DNA from: Pyropia yezoensis
Taxonomy: Eukaryota > Rhodophyta > Bangiophyceae > Bangiales > Bangiaceae
DNA: 64,000 bases
NCBI GenBank assembly: GCA_009829735.1
Contig: CM020620.1
Coordinates: 15,163,186-15,227,185 of the forward strand
Reading direction: 5' to 3'
Shown: positions 31,537 through 47,137 of the stretch, piece by piece
Numbering within the stretch: the stretch's first letter is position 1
Layout of the letters: every line of letters starts with the position of its first letter
Made by a program: the position numbers and the translations under genes
Notes under the pieces: generated by a model
Told to the model about the DNA's origin: nothing
Database searches by the model: none
The model's input: only the letters and a program-made list of their open reading frames with translations

Positions 31537-32412
31537 CTAGGGCCGACACGCCTTGTCGGCATACGCGTTTATCATGTTCACCAGCGCTTGGCGCACATCG
31601 CTGGCCGTCGTGCCCCCCGCCTCGCCGACAGCCGCGGGGCGCATCTTCTCGGAGATGAATTCGCGGAAGAGCCCCAAGGCAGTGTCCCGCTTCGGCTTCT
31701 TGGCCGGCGATGCGGCCGCAGCAATGTCAGCAGCGCTGGCAGTGCGCTCAGCGCCACCATCACGGGGAGCCGGCTCGGGCGCGCTCTCGGCGCCGCTGTC
31801 CGCATCGACATCCTCATCGGTTCCGACGTTGCCTCCATCGCTTCCGGGCTCCCCACCCTGCTCCGCGTCATCAGCGTTGTCCACACCTGCATTGAGGGAA
31901 CCAACAGAGACTGCCTCACCCCCGGAGCTGCGGCGTGGCGGCACGACAGTGGTGGAGCCGTTCTCGCCTGCACCGGTCGGCGCGGGGGCAGAGAGGTCCA
32001 CCGGCTCACGCACCGTTAGCTGCGTCGACACGTGGGACGCCTTTAACGCCTCCCGTGCCAGGTCGTACATGTCGGCACCCCCAAACGTGATGAGGAGGTC
32101 CTCGCGCTGGGCCGTGCTCATACCCGTCGACTTCAGCCCCTGACTCGTGTCCAGGTAGCGGGACCGCATATTCTTGATCTTCTTGTTGGTCCTGTCTGCT
32201 GTGCGGGTGAGCCCCAGGCAGCGGTCCTTGGCCGGCGTCGCATTGACAAACACCTCCAGCAAGGCGGCGCCGGACCGGCGCTTCTTGTCGCCTGTGCGGC
32301 TGCCCCGGTACGCCGCCCAGTGGCTAGCAGCTGCCGTGAGCACGCCGACGCACTCCCCTGGAGTAAAGTTCTTCGACCGAGAGTTCGAGGCCGCGCCGCC
32401 CGTCCCAGTCTA
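31537..32412 (-). CDS. Myb/SANT-like protein of the Harbinger element
   Basis: The reading is convergent with the transposase, the usual arrangement in PIF/Harbinger elements, where a second Myb-like protein helps the transposase enter the nucleus and bind the ends. The exon 32412-31537 opens after an intron-like acceptor (aagtag) and encodes NSRSKNFTPGE, AAASHW and KNMRSRYL segments of a trihelix/SANT-like fold, then an acidic Ser/Asp/Glu-rich linker with KKPKR, and a C-terminal helical segment. I could not identify the first exon or a certain start codon; the frame has no early ATG. Assignment rests on layout and the basic helical N-terminus, so it is moderately sure. Confidence 0.5.
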
Positions 32413-35749
<3,337 letters not shown>

Positions 35750-37102
35750 GGAGCGTCACGTGACCTGGTCCGTGTGCTTTCGTCCTCACTTTGCGTGCCA
35801 GGTATATTCGGGTGTGCTAAGCAGGGAGGGTGAATGGCGCGTGCCTGTACCCCTAGGCGCTTCCCGGCGTGTGCGCGCACGGGCGTGGGCGGAAGGGTGC
35901 TGGGCGGAGTGAAGAGTGGCGGGCACTCTGCGACGGAGCAGCCCTACCCGGTGATTGACTGCGTGGCTGCTTCCCGCCGTTTTCTCATCCCTTGGCGGCG
36001 GCTGTGCGCATAGTTCCTGTGTATGAGCGTCGGTGGCAGTGCTACCTACCCCATTTGCGGGTGGCTCCAGTGCGCGGTTGTTGTGTTGTTTTCTTTGATC
36101 GACCTGAACGGGCGAGGAGGGGTGGGGGTGGTTGTGCGCCTGCCCGCGATGTTGCAGTCCAGGGCGGGCTGGATCTCAGCTCTTGCGGCCACGAGCGTGG
36201 GTAGGAATCAGCTGGCGGTCGCGGTTTGTTCATCTTTTTTTGTGCTCTCTTCTGTGTCGGATCGCTCCTTGCGGCCGGGCGCTCGCGAAACGTGGCCAAC
36301 ATGTCCTTGTTGTGGCAACTCATTGGCCGTGAGTCGTCGTTGTGGCAACTCATGGGCCGTGTATCGTACAGCGGACAACCAAGCCAACCGCGAAAAGAAT
36401 GGTGATGCCCCGTGGCGTACGGTAGTGCCTTGTCCATTGAGTCACAGCAGTCGTTTCCCGGTGAGCATCATCATGGAGGCCGTGCACCTGTGGGCAGTGT
36501 CTCGCGATTGAATTGGAGTAGCCTCCTGTGAGACTCCCTGCGTGGGGAACGATCGTCTGCTCGCACGTATCGTTGCGAGTGCGCGTTCTGTATATAGGCA
36601 TACGCGGGCGTGCTACTGTGTCTTGGCTTGCGTGTCGGCGTCCCTGACTTGTCGTGGAAACGGGCACTCTTTTTCTGGCCGAGTGTCACGCGTGCTCCAC
36701 CGCTGCGCAGCCATTGTATCTCGGCTTGTGGCCTTGGTTGCTTCCATCTGCAACGTGGCTCAAAGAGGACCACACCAGGTAAATTGCATCCAATGGGGGG
36801 TCGCGGGAGGCGGCACAGGGCGGCGTTACAGGCTCCGAGCCCCACGCCAACCCGCCGCCCTTCCACCAATGGCCTGAGGACCATCAGTGTGGGTAGGGGC
36901 CGGCGGGTCATGCACTGTCCTCGAGCTCGAGAAGCCAACGACCTCCATCAGTGTCTTCGTCGCAGTGGTCTATTGGGTAGCAGTCGCGCTCGTGTGTACG
37001 AAGCAGCTTGTGCAGTGCCACCTATCATCCCCCCCAACCACATCCTCTTTCCAAGCGCAGGACAACTCACTTGCAGCGGCGCCAGTTCTTTCAACTGCCG
37101 CA
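35750..37102. other. Intergenic region with a 30-bp tandem duplication
   Basis: No gene is supported. A direct duplication of about 30 bp (gttgtggcaactcattggcc and its following ten bases) lies at about 36309-36368. The last few hundred bases lead into the gene at 37103. Confidence 0.45.
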
Positions 37103-37753
37103 ATGGCTTTTGCGGTTAGCGGCTGCTGGCTGACGGGGGCCCTGCCTCGAGCAGGACGGCCAGCGACCTCCATTGCCCGTCCCAGCGTCGCCGCCCGGGC
37201 GCGGGCGCTTAGGCAGCACGCCGTAAGCATGACGACCGAGGACACGGCGGCGGCCGCGACTCCCCCGCTTTCCACCACGACCCCTTCTACCTCTACCCCC
37301 GTCGTCAACGAGTCGGCCGTGGCAGCGGTGCAGGATACGAACACCACCCCCGCCTCCCCCGCGTGGATGGCTGCTGTGAAGCGACTGTCTGCGGCAACGC
37401 CCGGTGTACCAATGGCCGAAGTGGAGGCGGCCCTGGAAGAGTCCGACGGCCTTGAAATGAAGGCGCTGGAGATGTTGACCGCCGCGTCGGCGCGGATTGC
37501 GGAACGGGAGGCGCAGATTGCTGACTACCGCGCGAGCGGCAGAATTAGCGCCATGGAGGAGGCTGCGCTGCGGCGGCGTGTTGTGGGGAGCGCTGGCGAC
37601 TTTTTCAAATCGTTTGTGGAGGTCAAGGGGGCTCATGTCGACCAGGGATACGTCGATGAGAGTTCGGATGCTATGGGCAAGATGGGGAAGGCGGTGCAGA
37701 GTTTCTTTGGGAAGTTTACCAAGATCGACGACGCAGGCAAGGACAAGCAGTGA
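37103..37753 (+). CDS. Unknown protein with possible plastid transit peptide
   Basis: 216 residues from ATG 37103 (caATGg context). The first about 45 residues (MAFAVSG..., rich in Ala, Arg and Ser, with no acids) look like a plastid transit peptide with a Phe near the N-terminus, as described for red algal and glaucophyte precursors. Then comes a Thr/Ser/Pro linker, a helical segment (about 88-120: AEVEAALEESDGLEMKALEML) that resembles a UBA/CUE-type three-helix pattern, and a basic-acidic C-terminal region ending FFGKFTKIDDAGKDKQ. No catalytic motif is visible. The targeting and the UBA resemblance are both inference; I do not recognise the family. Confidence 0.55.
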   Translation: MAFAVSGCWLTGALPRAGRPATSIARPSVAARARALRQHAVSMTTEDTAAAATPPLSTTTPSTSTPVVNESAVAAVQDTNTTPASPAWMAAVKRLSAATPGVPMAEVEAALEESDGLEMKALEMLTAASARIAEREAQIADYRASGRISAMEEAALRRRVVGSAGDFFKSFVEVKGAHVDQGYVDESSDAMGKMGKAVQSFFGKFTKIDDAGKDKQ

Positions 37754-38739
37754 AGAAAGAGTGTGTGGAGATGACATGAGGACTACGTCATTTCATCGTG
37801 TTTCGAGTGGGCGTCCGCAGCGTGATCCTGCGTGGAGCGCACGTTGGTGAGGCAGGTGGGGCGGTCGGGGTGCAAGGTGGAGAGCGTCTGGGACCTGCTC
37901 AGTGTTTTTTGCCCTCGGGGCTCGGCCTGTAACGCTTCACCTGTGACCATTCTTCCCATCCTGAGCTAGCTACAGGGCTTGGCATAGCCACCGCTTCACC
38001 GGCTGAAACGCTCAGTGCCGCCTGCAGTTCTTAATGGCATGCCTTCTCTGGATGGGGGGTGCACTGCCGCCGCCCATCTCCTTTGGGGCGTGCACTCCCG
38101 ACGTGCGGGTGCCTCAGCAATACTGGCAGTGGTGCAGACCCTACTTCCCTCGAATCTAACGCCCATTCCTATCCCTCTCCCTGCAGCCCCTTCACCGTTG
38201 GGCAGACACCCGACAGCTCCGCTCCGTTCCGCCGCAGCCGTCCTCAGGTTCAATGAAGTCTCGACTACATCCTTTCCGGTACTGCTCCATATGGACGTTG
38301 GCCTACCCCGGCACCGTACTTGCCGACTAACAGCTGGCGTCCCTGTCTTGGCGGACTGCAGTGGCCTGATGCAATGAGCAATGGGGAATCCTCTGTTTGC
38401 CCACCTCCTGAGACCGAGCAAGCAGAACAAGCTAATCGCCTGAGGTGCTTCCGCATTCAAGGCAGGTGACTTCTATCAAGCCCACAGTCACCGCAAGTGC
38501 AGACGCCGGCAGCCGGCTTCCGTCGACCTCGGTGACCACCGTGGGCTGGGCACTTGACCGTCGCTGTACACAGCAACTTTGGCCATAAGGACGGGAAGGA
38601 GCTCTTGGGATGGGGTGCCAAGGAGACGCTGCTGCTGCACACATGCGCCGCGTCAAGCCCTCCACAACATGAGACACACCCATTCTTTACAAAAAAAAAA
38701 AGAGCACCACCACACAGCGAAGCGCCGGCGGGGCTGTGG
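37754..38739. other. Convergent intergenic spacer
   Basis: This lies between the 3' ends of the gene at 37103 (+) and RPT5 (-). I see no gene, and no strong repeats except an A-run at 38690-38701. Confidence 0.45.
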
Positions 38740-40077
38740 TCAAGCAAACATGTTCAGCGCCGGCTTCTTCTTGGCCTGCACCGTGATGATACCCTCCACA
38801 AAGTCCTCGTGCACAATCTCAGAGCGGTCAGCCCGGAGTGCTTGTACGCCTGCCTCAGTGCAGACAGACTTGAGCATAGCCCCGTTAAAGTCCTCAGTGC
38901 TCCGCGCCAGCTCCTCAAAGTTGACGTCCTTGTTGACATTCATCTTGCGCGAATGGATCTGCATGATACGCGCACGCGCGCTCTCGTCGGGATGAGGAAA
39001 CTCAATCTTGCGGTCAATGCGGCCCGACCGCAGCAATGCAGGGTCAAGGATGTCCACCCGGTTGGTGGCGGCGACAACCTTAATGCGGTCGTCCGACGAG
39101 AAGCCGTCCAACTGGTTAAGGAGCTCGAGCATCGTCCGCTGCACCTCACGATCACCGCTCAGTTCTGAATCGAATCGCTTGGTACCCACGGCGTCCAGCT
39201 CGTCAATAAAAATGATCGTTGGCGCTTTCTCCTTAGCCAGTGCGAACGCATCGCGCACCAACTTGGCACCATCGCCAATGAACATTTGAACCAACTGTGG
39301 TCCGGCCAGCTTGAGAAAGGTGGCGTTCGTCTGCGCCGCACACGCACGCGCAAGCAGGGTCTTGCCCACGCCGGGTGGACCGTACATGAGCACACCCTTC
39401 GGCGGTTTGATGCCGACCTTCTCAAACCGGTCCGCGTGAGTCATGGGCAGCACGACCGCTTCCACCAGCTCTTGGATCTGCTTGTCCAGGCCGCCCACGT
39501 CGCCATAATCTTCTGTCGGCTTCTCGTCCACCTCCATGGCCTTGACACGCGAGTCGTATTCTGCTGGCAACGCCTCCAGGATCAGATAAGAGTCCTTGTT
39601 GACGCCGACCAGGTCCGCAGGCTTCAGCTCTTCCGCAGGCACCAGCCCCACAACAGGAAGGAAGATCGTCTGCCGAGTGCTGGTCTTCAGCACCACCGCC
39701 TTGCCCACACGTTGGGCGTCCAGATCCACATTCCCACCATCCTCCTCCTCATCCTCCTCGCCCACGTTCAGCACCTCTACGACGTTGCCGACCAGGTAGG
39801 GCAGCTGCTTGTTGAGCTTGATTTTCTCTTCATTCTCCTTGATCCGCTCCTTCAGGCTGGTCTTCTCCGCAGACAGCCGCAGCGACTCGTTGCGCAAGAA
39901 GCGGGCCTCGGCCTCCAGCAACCGCGTACGCTGAGTCAGCTCAGGGGCAGAAGCGCGTAGAATCTCAGCACTGAGCTCCTCCGCCTCTGCCGCACCTTCT
40001 GCGCCGCCAGCGGAGCCAGCCGCGCCAGCATCCCGCATTTCTTCTTCCGCGGCCCCAAGCGCAGCGGCCGCCGCCAT
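38740..40077 (-). CDS. RPT5: 26S proteasome AAA-ATPase subunit Rpt5
   Basis: One of six ATPases of the 19S base ring that unfold substrates and open the 20S gate. 445 residues, single exon, from ATG 40077. Order: an Ala/Glu-rich N-terminus, a coiled coil (about residues 45-90), the OB domain with an acidic EEDEEED insertion, the AAA core with GPPGVGKT, the [14 protein letters not shown]alker B region and ATNR, and the arginine-finger region [11 protein letters not shown]. The C-terminus ends ...LNMFA. The Rpt5 tail normally ends in a hydrophobic-Tyr-X motif that docks into the 20S ring; here Phe replaces Tyr. PEX22-like lies upstream on the same strand, 461 bp away. Confidence 0.95.
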   Translation of the reverse strand: MAAAAALGAAEEEMRDAGAAGSAGGAEGAAEAEELSAEILRASAPELTQRTRLLEAEARFLRNESLRLSAEKTSLKERIKENEEKIKLNKQLPYLVGNVVEVLNVGEEDEEEDGGNVDLDAQRVGKAVVLKTSTRQTIFLPVVGLVPAEELKPADLVGVNKDSYLILEALPAEYDSRVKAMEVDEKPTEDYGDVGGLDKQIQELVEAVVLPMTHADRFEKVGIKPPKGVLMYGPPGVGKTLLARACAAQTNATFLKLAGPQLVQMFIGDGAKLVRDAFALAKEKAPTIIFIDELDAVGTKRFDSELSGDREVQRTMLELLNQLDGFSSDDRIKVVAATNRVDILDPALLRSGRIDRKIEFPHPDESARARIMQIHSRKMNVNKDVNFEELARSTEDFNGAMLKSVCTEAGVQALRADRSEIVHEDFVEGIITVQAKKKPALNMFA

Positions 40078-40538
40078 CGTGGAGGTGGGGGTGACACAAC
40101 CAGGCCACGCAGAGACCCCTGCTCCTGGTCGAATGCACTGCGTGTACAACAGGGGACCGGTCCAAGAAGCCCGCAGCGGCGGCTGCGGGAGCGCTGGCGG
40201 TGCGCAGGTGGACGGTACCGCTCCCAATGGCCGACAGCGCATCCAACCTCTCCCACGACCTGTACGCCTGGCAGCAGCGAAACAAGTATGCGACTCGTTG
40301 TTCTCTGCCGGACTGACAGCATTCCAATTGGTGACAAATGTAACACCTGAGCATCCTTGCTTTCGGACTGGCGAAGAAAAAACCACGAAAGTACGAAAAT
40401 CGAGAGAAAACGCTGAGCAACCCCTGGACCTCCGCAAGCACGTGGCCAGCCACCCTTTCGTCTGGGCTGCAAAAGAGGAAAGCGAGAGCAAGCGTAGACA
40501 AAAACACTCTCCCGCGCTCCCCTACTCCCAGCATGCGA
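40078..40538. promoter_or_regulatory. RPT5 upstream region
   Basis: 461 bp lie between the PEX22-like stop and the RPT5 start, both on the minus strand. It must hold the 3' end of the former and the promoter of the latter. No clear TATA box was seen. Confidence 0.35.
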
Positions 40539-42011
40539 CTACTCCCCCAATAGCGCTTCCAAGGTAGTCCAATCTGGCCCTTCTAGCGCAGCCCCGCTGG
40601 GCCCAGGACTCCGGTCCAATCGCTGCACGCTTTGCACAAAGCGACCTAGCGCGTCCACCACCCCCACCGCCTCGTCAAGGGCCAGCTGTGGTTCCAGCTG
40701 CCGCACCATCGACACCCGACCCTCAATAGTTTCGCAAAACAGCGCCTTGTGTACGTTCATGCCCGCGGCCACGACGCCGGCGTCCACCAAAGCTGACACC
40801 ACCTCAGCCTCCCCCTCGTCCGACGAAACCCGCGTCAGCAGGTACAATTCAACGGTGGAAGCGAGCGTACGCAGAGCGGGAGCAACCTCAGGGCGCACCG
40901 TTAAGCGCAGGGGAGCAGAAGAGGAGGAGGCACCTGCCGCAACGCCTTCACCGCTGGGTTGGGACGCCACAGAGGTAGAAGAGGCAACCGCCGAAGGAGC
41001 GGCGGGCGCGAGCGTGAAGAGCGCCCCACCCTCCGCGTCGGTGCCGATGGTGAGCCGCCGCACAGCGGCCAGTCTTCGTGGTCGGTTGGCTAGGCAGAGT
41101 GAAATAGATTGGCAACACATAAAGGAGAGGGTGACGCAACGGTCAAAACACCAGTCCGTGAAAACAACGCCAGCCGAGCACGTCCACAAGGAAGGACAGG
41201 GAGAAAAATAGCGAAAACCAGGAGATGGGTCAGTCTACCGGCAAACGATACGATGCCATCGTCGGATGTTCAAGCGGTCTGCGTGAAGCGCCACTAGGGC
41301 AACGGTACAAGCAAAGCGCAACGCACAAGAACCCGCACGTCCCACACGTACGCTGCAGCAGGAAAAGGACACGTACCATCGCGCAAGGACCGTCGGCTCG
41401 ATGAGCGACCGCTTCTCCCTCCCGTGCTCGACCGAGCTGCTGCCGCGTCTTCCACCCGCGGTTGCCTGACGTTGGCGCCGCGTTCCCTGCAAGTAAGCAA
41501 AAGATACAGAAAGGCAAAACAAGAATGCAATGGTCAGGCATAGCCATGAGAAAGGGAGTCGGAAAAACAACAAGGTGAGCGCTCACAAAACAAATGCCCA
41601 TGCGTAGCTGGGGCAAAGACAGTGTGCGGTGATGAAAACCCAGAGCGCTCGCCTAGGGTAGGCCATCCATGCACGTGGACACCGCGGATTATGAAAAGCA
41701 GTCGGGCGCGGAGGAGGAGGCAGTGTGTTGCAGAAAAAGGAAATCAACCATGGAGTGGCCCAGCGGCAGCGTAGAGCAGGGCAAAATCCAAGCTTACCTG
41801 TCACGGGCAAGAAGCAACAGAGCTGCGCCTGCCATGGCAATCACCACAACGGGTAATGACCTGCACGACCGCTCACAAGGGCACAATAGACAAACAGAAA
41901 AGGTGCAGCCCACACAATGCAGCCTGAGAGTCAGCTGCCAGCACAGGACGATGAATACGCGCGTCGCATGAAGCGTATGATGCCGCATGTCACTTACTGG
42001 AGCAGCTCCAT
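40539..42011 (-). CDS. Peroxin-22-like protein (membrane anchor for PEX4)
   Basis: PEX22 anchors the ubiquitin-conjugating enzyme PEX4 at the peroxisome so that the receptor PEX5 can be recycled. Four exons on the minus strand: 42011-41998, 41860-41798, 41486-41377 and 41089-40539. All introns have GT/AG ends and phases 2, 2 and 1 agree, giving 245 residues. The first two exons make a short N-terminal membrane anchor (LPVVVIAMAGAALLLLA); a basic Ser/Arg linker follows; the large exon has VELYLLTRVSSDE, HKALFCETIEGRVSMVRQLEP and a C-terminal helix, which I match from memory to the plant PEX22 domain. The first exon is only 14 coding bases. The domain match is good but not certain; the gene structure is self-consistent. 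Confidence 0.65.
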
Positions 42012-42716
42012 GTCAAACGATACCAACACAGCCCATCACCGAGCCACACGTCCAGCCCAGAGCAGGAACAGAGCAGCATTTAAAACCGGAGCACCAAGAC
42101 AGCACAGGCACCCGACGTCGACGACAGCCTTCACCCCAACCGAGAGCAGACGTACACATTGCGGGCCCACGCAGCCCGCAGATGAGCCCACGCCATAGCA
42201 ACAACCCGTGGAATCGATGCCATCAAGCACGCCAGCGGTGGGAAGCACAACCGTCTCACCGGCAGAGGGGCCACCCAGGTACGCACACGCAGTCAGTAGT
42301 GGCGCGGGCGATGACCACACACTGTGACTGCGTCTTTCCACTCGCGGGCGGTGCCGTGGATGAAATGTCATACTTGACATCGATTACTAAAATGCACGAG
42401 TGCCCAAATACAGGCTCCCGACCTGACATGGGGTTTTCGACGAACAAGTGAAAAGCTTACGGTACGACTAATTATTCATACTGAAAACTGGAGGATTCAG
42501 ATGAGAACGAATTCGCAAGAGCCCAGTAGGCCGAAACAAGCAAATAGAGGGACGAGCAAGCTTGTTACTTTTCTTCTCGCACAGGCAGGCCCACCACTGT
42601 CCGCCACGCCTCTGCCGCCCGTTGTGATGGTACAGCCGAGCGGTCCCTCATGGAAAAACCGCCTCCCCGTGCCCATCAGGGGTGCCGCTGGACTCGCCAC
42701 GCACCACCCCCTGGGC
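42012..42716. other. Intergenic region between PEX22-like and the kinase
   Basis: Both neighbours are on the minus strand, so this contains the kinase 3' region and the PEX22-like promoter. 42360-42500 is relatively A/T-rich. No other gene is supported. Confidence 0.4.
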
Positions 42717-45700
42717 TCAGGACTGGTGCGTCGGCGGGTCGCCGTCAAAGCCCGCGTCGGCCGAGCGGTCGCCGTGGCTGTCTCGCCCCTGGGACGTGAC
42801 GCGGCTGCCCGCACTTGCATTGCTGCCCGCAAAGGTGAGCGACGGGGCCGGCAGGTTCTTGGCCGTCAGGGTGGCTCTTTGCGGCGAAGGCACCGCATCC
42901 CGGTCGTGGCCGCGACCGCGGCCGTCGTCGCCGCCGTCGCTGCCGTAGTCGCCGCCGCCACCCGCACCAACCGCGCCGCCCCCATTTCGCTTGGCCTTGC
43001 TCTGCATTGTCGCCACGAGGGCGGCCAAGCCACCCGGCGGAAGTGGCGGCGGCGTGCACACGCCATGGAGGACGTTGCTGCTGGGGTTGGCTGTCCGCCA
43101 CAGCGTCTCGTGCTCCCGCTCCTCGGCTGCCTCGAGCTCAATCGCTCGCGCGGCCGCCTCGCGGGCTGCCCGCCGGGCGGCAGCCGCCTTGCTAGCAGCG
43201 ACTGCAGAGGTTGCTGCCTCGGCGTCAGCAGCTGCAGCGGCGGCCGCCGCCGCGTTGGCCGCCGCAACCGCTGCGCCCGCCTCGGCAGTCACATTGGGCC
43301 GCCGAGGTGGACGCCGAGGCGGACGCTGACGCGGCGGTGTCCGCACCCGCCCGTTTGCGGTTGGAGTTGCGGTCTCAACATGACCGCCATCGCCAGCAGG
43401 CGGTGGCGGTGGCGACTGCTGAGGGGAGGGTTGGGTGGCAGGTAACTGAGGGGAGGGCGCAGCCGTCTCCGCCCCGTCAGAGGGGCCTCGCCCCTGGGCG
43501 TCTGCTCTCTGGGCTCCTTGAGAGGCAGACACAGGAGCGGCGGGGACACCGTTGGCAACAGCGGGGGATGCGGCCACCGGCGATTGTACAACGACAGCCA
43601 CTGCCCTTGGATGAGAGGAAGGCTGCAAAGGGGCAGAGACAGGGACGGCAGCAGCAACGGCGACGGGAGCCGCTGGGGCACCCCCACCTGGTCGTCCCCG
43701 ACCACTGCCCGCCGAGCCGGTCGCGCTCGACAAGTTGCTGTCCGCCCGAGCCGCTCGTTTCTGCGAGCTGGTGCCGCTGAGACGACCGCCGGCCACCACC
43801 GACGACGCCGCGCTCTGCGTCTCTTCCGATTGTCGCGCGTCCGACCGCTTCGATGCCTTTTCCGCCGTCGCATCAGCTGCCGCCGCTTCAGCCGCCGCCG
43901 CTTCCGCCTCGTTCTCGGCCCGCGTGTACTCGTCCTCATAGGGGGGGTTGGCCGCTTCAGCCGCTGCAATCTCCGCCTCCCTTGCGACCTCATCAAAAGG
44001 ATGCGCAACACGTGCGCGCACCCGTGCGGTGGCCAGTCGCACCTTGCGTAAGAGCTCGTGGAGGGCAGCGACAAAGATGCGTTTGAGCCGCTCCAGCGCC
44101 GCCACCGCCCGCACCGCCGCACGAGCGCGCGCCAGCAGCGGCCTGTTGTCCGAGTGAAGGCAAGTGCGGTCGCGGGGAATCTCGGTGGATGGCGCCTCAG
44201 TGAGAACAAATTCATGCTGCAGTGCGGCCAGCGAAGCCAGCCGCTTGGCAGGATCGTTCTGCAGCAGGCCCCGCACAAACGATTGCGCAGATGGGCTGAC
44301 GCCCTTCCACAGCGCGGCAGGGTAGTGCGCCTTGCCGATGATGACGTTGTGAAAGTAGGCAGCGTTGTCGCCGCCCCGAAACGGCAACTTGCCAGTGATA
44401 ATGGAGCAAATCATCATGCCCACTGCAAAGCAGTCAACCGCAGGCCCATACGCCTCGTGCTTGAGCAGCTCGGGGGCCATGAAGTAAGCCGTCCCCAATT
44501 GAGCGTGGAAGACCTCGTCGGTCATACGCTTCGGGTCCATAAATGCAGCCAGGCCAAAGTCGGCCAGTTTGAGCTGAATAGGCCACTCCTTGCTTTTCAG
44601 TAGCACGTTGTTGGGCTTGAGATCCCTGTAGCGCGAGGCAATGGAGAAAGAGACGTCCACATCATCAGCGCCAGCGCGACAAGGCGGCAGAGAAGGTCGA
44701 GTCAGCGTCAGACCAAAGCAGCTCATGCGGCTGAGCAGCGCAGAGAGCGAAGCAGAACCAGATACGGCGCACTGTCGCGGATGCCAGAGGACTCCCTCCC
44801 CCCTCCCAGCGGTCCCCGCAGCACACACCCCGTATCAAAAACGTACCTGTGCACAACGCCGACTGAGTGCAAAAACGCAACCGACTGGAGGATGCCTCGA
44901 GCAATATGCACAATACGGTCCTCAGACAGGTTGGGGAAGGTCGAACAGTAGTCAAACAAGTCCCCCCCTCGCATCACCTCCATCGCAAAGTAGACGTGCC
45001 GCTGCAGCTTGATCACCCGGTAGGTCCGAACGATGCCTGGATGCCGGAGCTCACACACAATCGCTACCTCTCGGCGCACCCGCTCATCCCGGCGAGCATC
45101 GGCGCCCGACAACGTCACCACCTTGACAGCGTGCAACTCGTGGCTGTGGCGGTCCTCGGCTTCGTAAACCTTACCAAACGCGCCTGCACCAAGGACCTTG
45201 CCCATCACATAAAAGTCCCCGATACTGTGTCGCCCTGCCACCTGTGTAGCCGCCTTCCACCGCGCGGCATGGCGCGTGTCAGGCAGCGCGTACTTCCCTG
45301 GCGGTAAGTTGGGAAACCCCGACAGCGTGAACGTAGCCGCCAATACGTCCACAGACATCGTCACGTCAGAAACGTTTGCGTAGCTCACCCCCGACTGAAC
45401 ATGGAAGCTGACCTCCTCAGTGGCGCCGTCGGTAAAGCAGCTGCCGCTGCCGGCCTTTGCAGAACCCGCGGCTTCAGAGCTGACGTTGCTGCCCACCACA
45501 GAAACCGCCCGCTGACGAATCGGCATGTCCACGCCACTGCCGCCGGAGCGATGGTGCTGACGATGGCCAGACCGCATCCGTCGGGCGGGTGATGGGGGCG
45601 GCGGGCCCGCGCTCAACTGCTCCAAGGTGGGTTCTCTTCGCGGCCCAACAGCGGCAGGGTCGTCCGAACTCATGTCATCATAGTCATTGTCATCATCGAC

Positions 45701-47137
45701 GAGGGAGCCCGAGACCATAAACTGGGATCCGTGCCCGGCCGCCGCCGCGCCGTCGTGGCTAGTCTGCCCAGACTCCAGCAGTGGCTCATGGTCGCGAAGG
45801 TAGGGCTCGTCCGCAGACGCGACAATATCCTCGGGAGTCATGTAGTGAAGCGTCAACACGTGCCCTCGCAGCGAGAAGAGCAGGCGCTGCCAGGAAAGTG
45901 GCATCGGCTCTCCTGGTGGCGGCGGCGCCTCTCCGTCAGGGATACGGACCATGGTCATCCCAAGGTCCGTCTCTTCCAGGTACTGCGGCTGCTCGTCCTC
46001 AGACAACACGCTCACGCCGCTCGCTCGGCTGGCCGAATGCTCCAGCCGCTTGCTGCCCACGCTGCTCCCACTGGCATCATGCGTCAAACGCGCCGCTGCC
46101 GCTCCGGTCGCCGCCACTGCCGCCACGTCGGTCGCCGCCGCTGCGGCCGCCGCCGCCGCCGCCGCCTCGTTTGCCGATGCCGCTGCCACCCCGGCACGCA
46201 GAACTGGTGCAGGTGTGATGACGTCCTCAACGATGGGGGTGCCATTGCGGTTGGCGTTCTTTCGCATGGCAAGCTTCGCTTCCTCCGCAGAGATGGCCAG
46301 GGATGGCCGTGCCCGGCCACCTGCACCTCTGCGAGAGAGGGATGGGGTGCGGCTCCCCGCACGGACGCCGTCAACGTCCCCATTGGCGCGCACCGGTGAC
46401 GACGAGTGCCGCGAGCTCTTCCGCTTCAGCAGCGTCGACAGTATCGACCGGGAGGAGCTGTGGGAGGCGGCCTTACTGCTCATGCTCAGCGCGCCCGTAG
46501 AGGCCGACTCTGGGCTGCTGCCCGGCGTGCACGACGGTCGCGGGGAGCGGGAGGATCGGGAGCGCTTGAAGAGGCGGGAGGACGCCACGGATATCCGGTC
46601 CGAGGTCGCCCCCCCCGACGTGTCCGTGCCCATGGAGGAAGAGGACATTTGGTTGGGGCTGCCCCCGTGGCCAACGCTGTCCTGCTTGGAGCCGTCTGAC
46701 GAGATCGAGCCGAGCGCCGACGTGAAGCGGCGCTTGAGCCGGGCGGCCAGCGCCGCCGGGGAGCCACTCGCGTGGGGCGGCGGCTTGGCGGCCCGCGGGG
46801 GGCTCTCCTGCGCCATCTCGCCCAGCACGCCGGAGCCGCAGCTCAGGTCCGTCGTAGCGCTCTCGACCAGCAGGTGGCCCGCCGCGGCCGCCGCCGAGGC
46901 CGCCGTCGCCATGGCGGAGCCGTCGCCGCTGCTGCTCGCGCCGCAGGGATCACCGCCGGCCATGCTGCCATTCCTGGCCCCACCGCCGACGGGGGGGCCG
47001 CTAGGGGGGGGTGCCCGCAGCCGTCGCCGCCGCCGCGGGTGGTACGGGCCGTCCCCTCCCGCCGGCGGGGGGAGGCCGGGGAGCAGCTCCCCGCCACCGC
47101 CACGGGTGTGTGCCTCGGCCAGACCAGCAGACTTCAT
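42717..47137 (-). CDS. Large Ser/Thr protein kinase
   Basis: Two exons, 47137-44847 and 44625-42717, with GT/AG ends and matching phase; the intron splits the HRD motif after the Arg codon's second base. About 1399 residues. The first about 630 residues are low-complexity Ser/Ala/Pro with many potential phosphorylation sites. The kinase domain (about 635-905) has GAGAFGKV, AVKVV, HRDLKPNN, DFG, a GTAYFMAPE activation-segment end and DCFAVGMM. All catalytic residues are present, so it should be active. The C-terminal 450 residues are Ala/Glu-rich coiled coil, then Pro/Ser-rich. It looks most like the CAMK group, but I cannot place it in a subfamily. ATG 46963 has a stronger start context (agcATGG) and is an alternative start. 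Confidence 0.82.

Noticed and set aside
39286..39960. 224-codon frame antisense to RPT5
   Set aside because: Lies wholly within the conserved RPT5 exon and has no independent signal.
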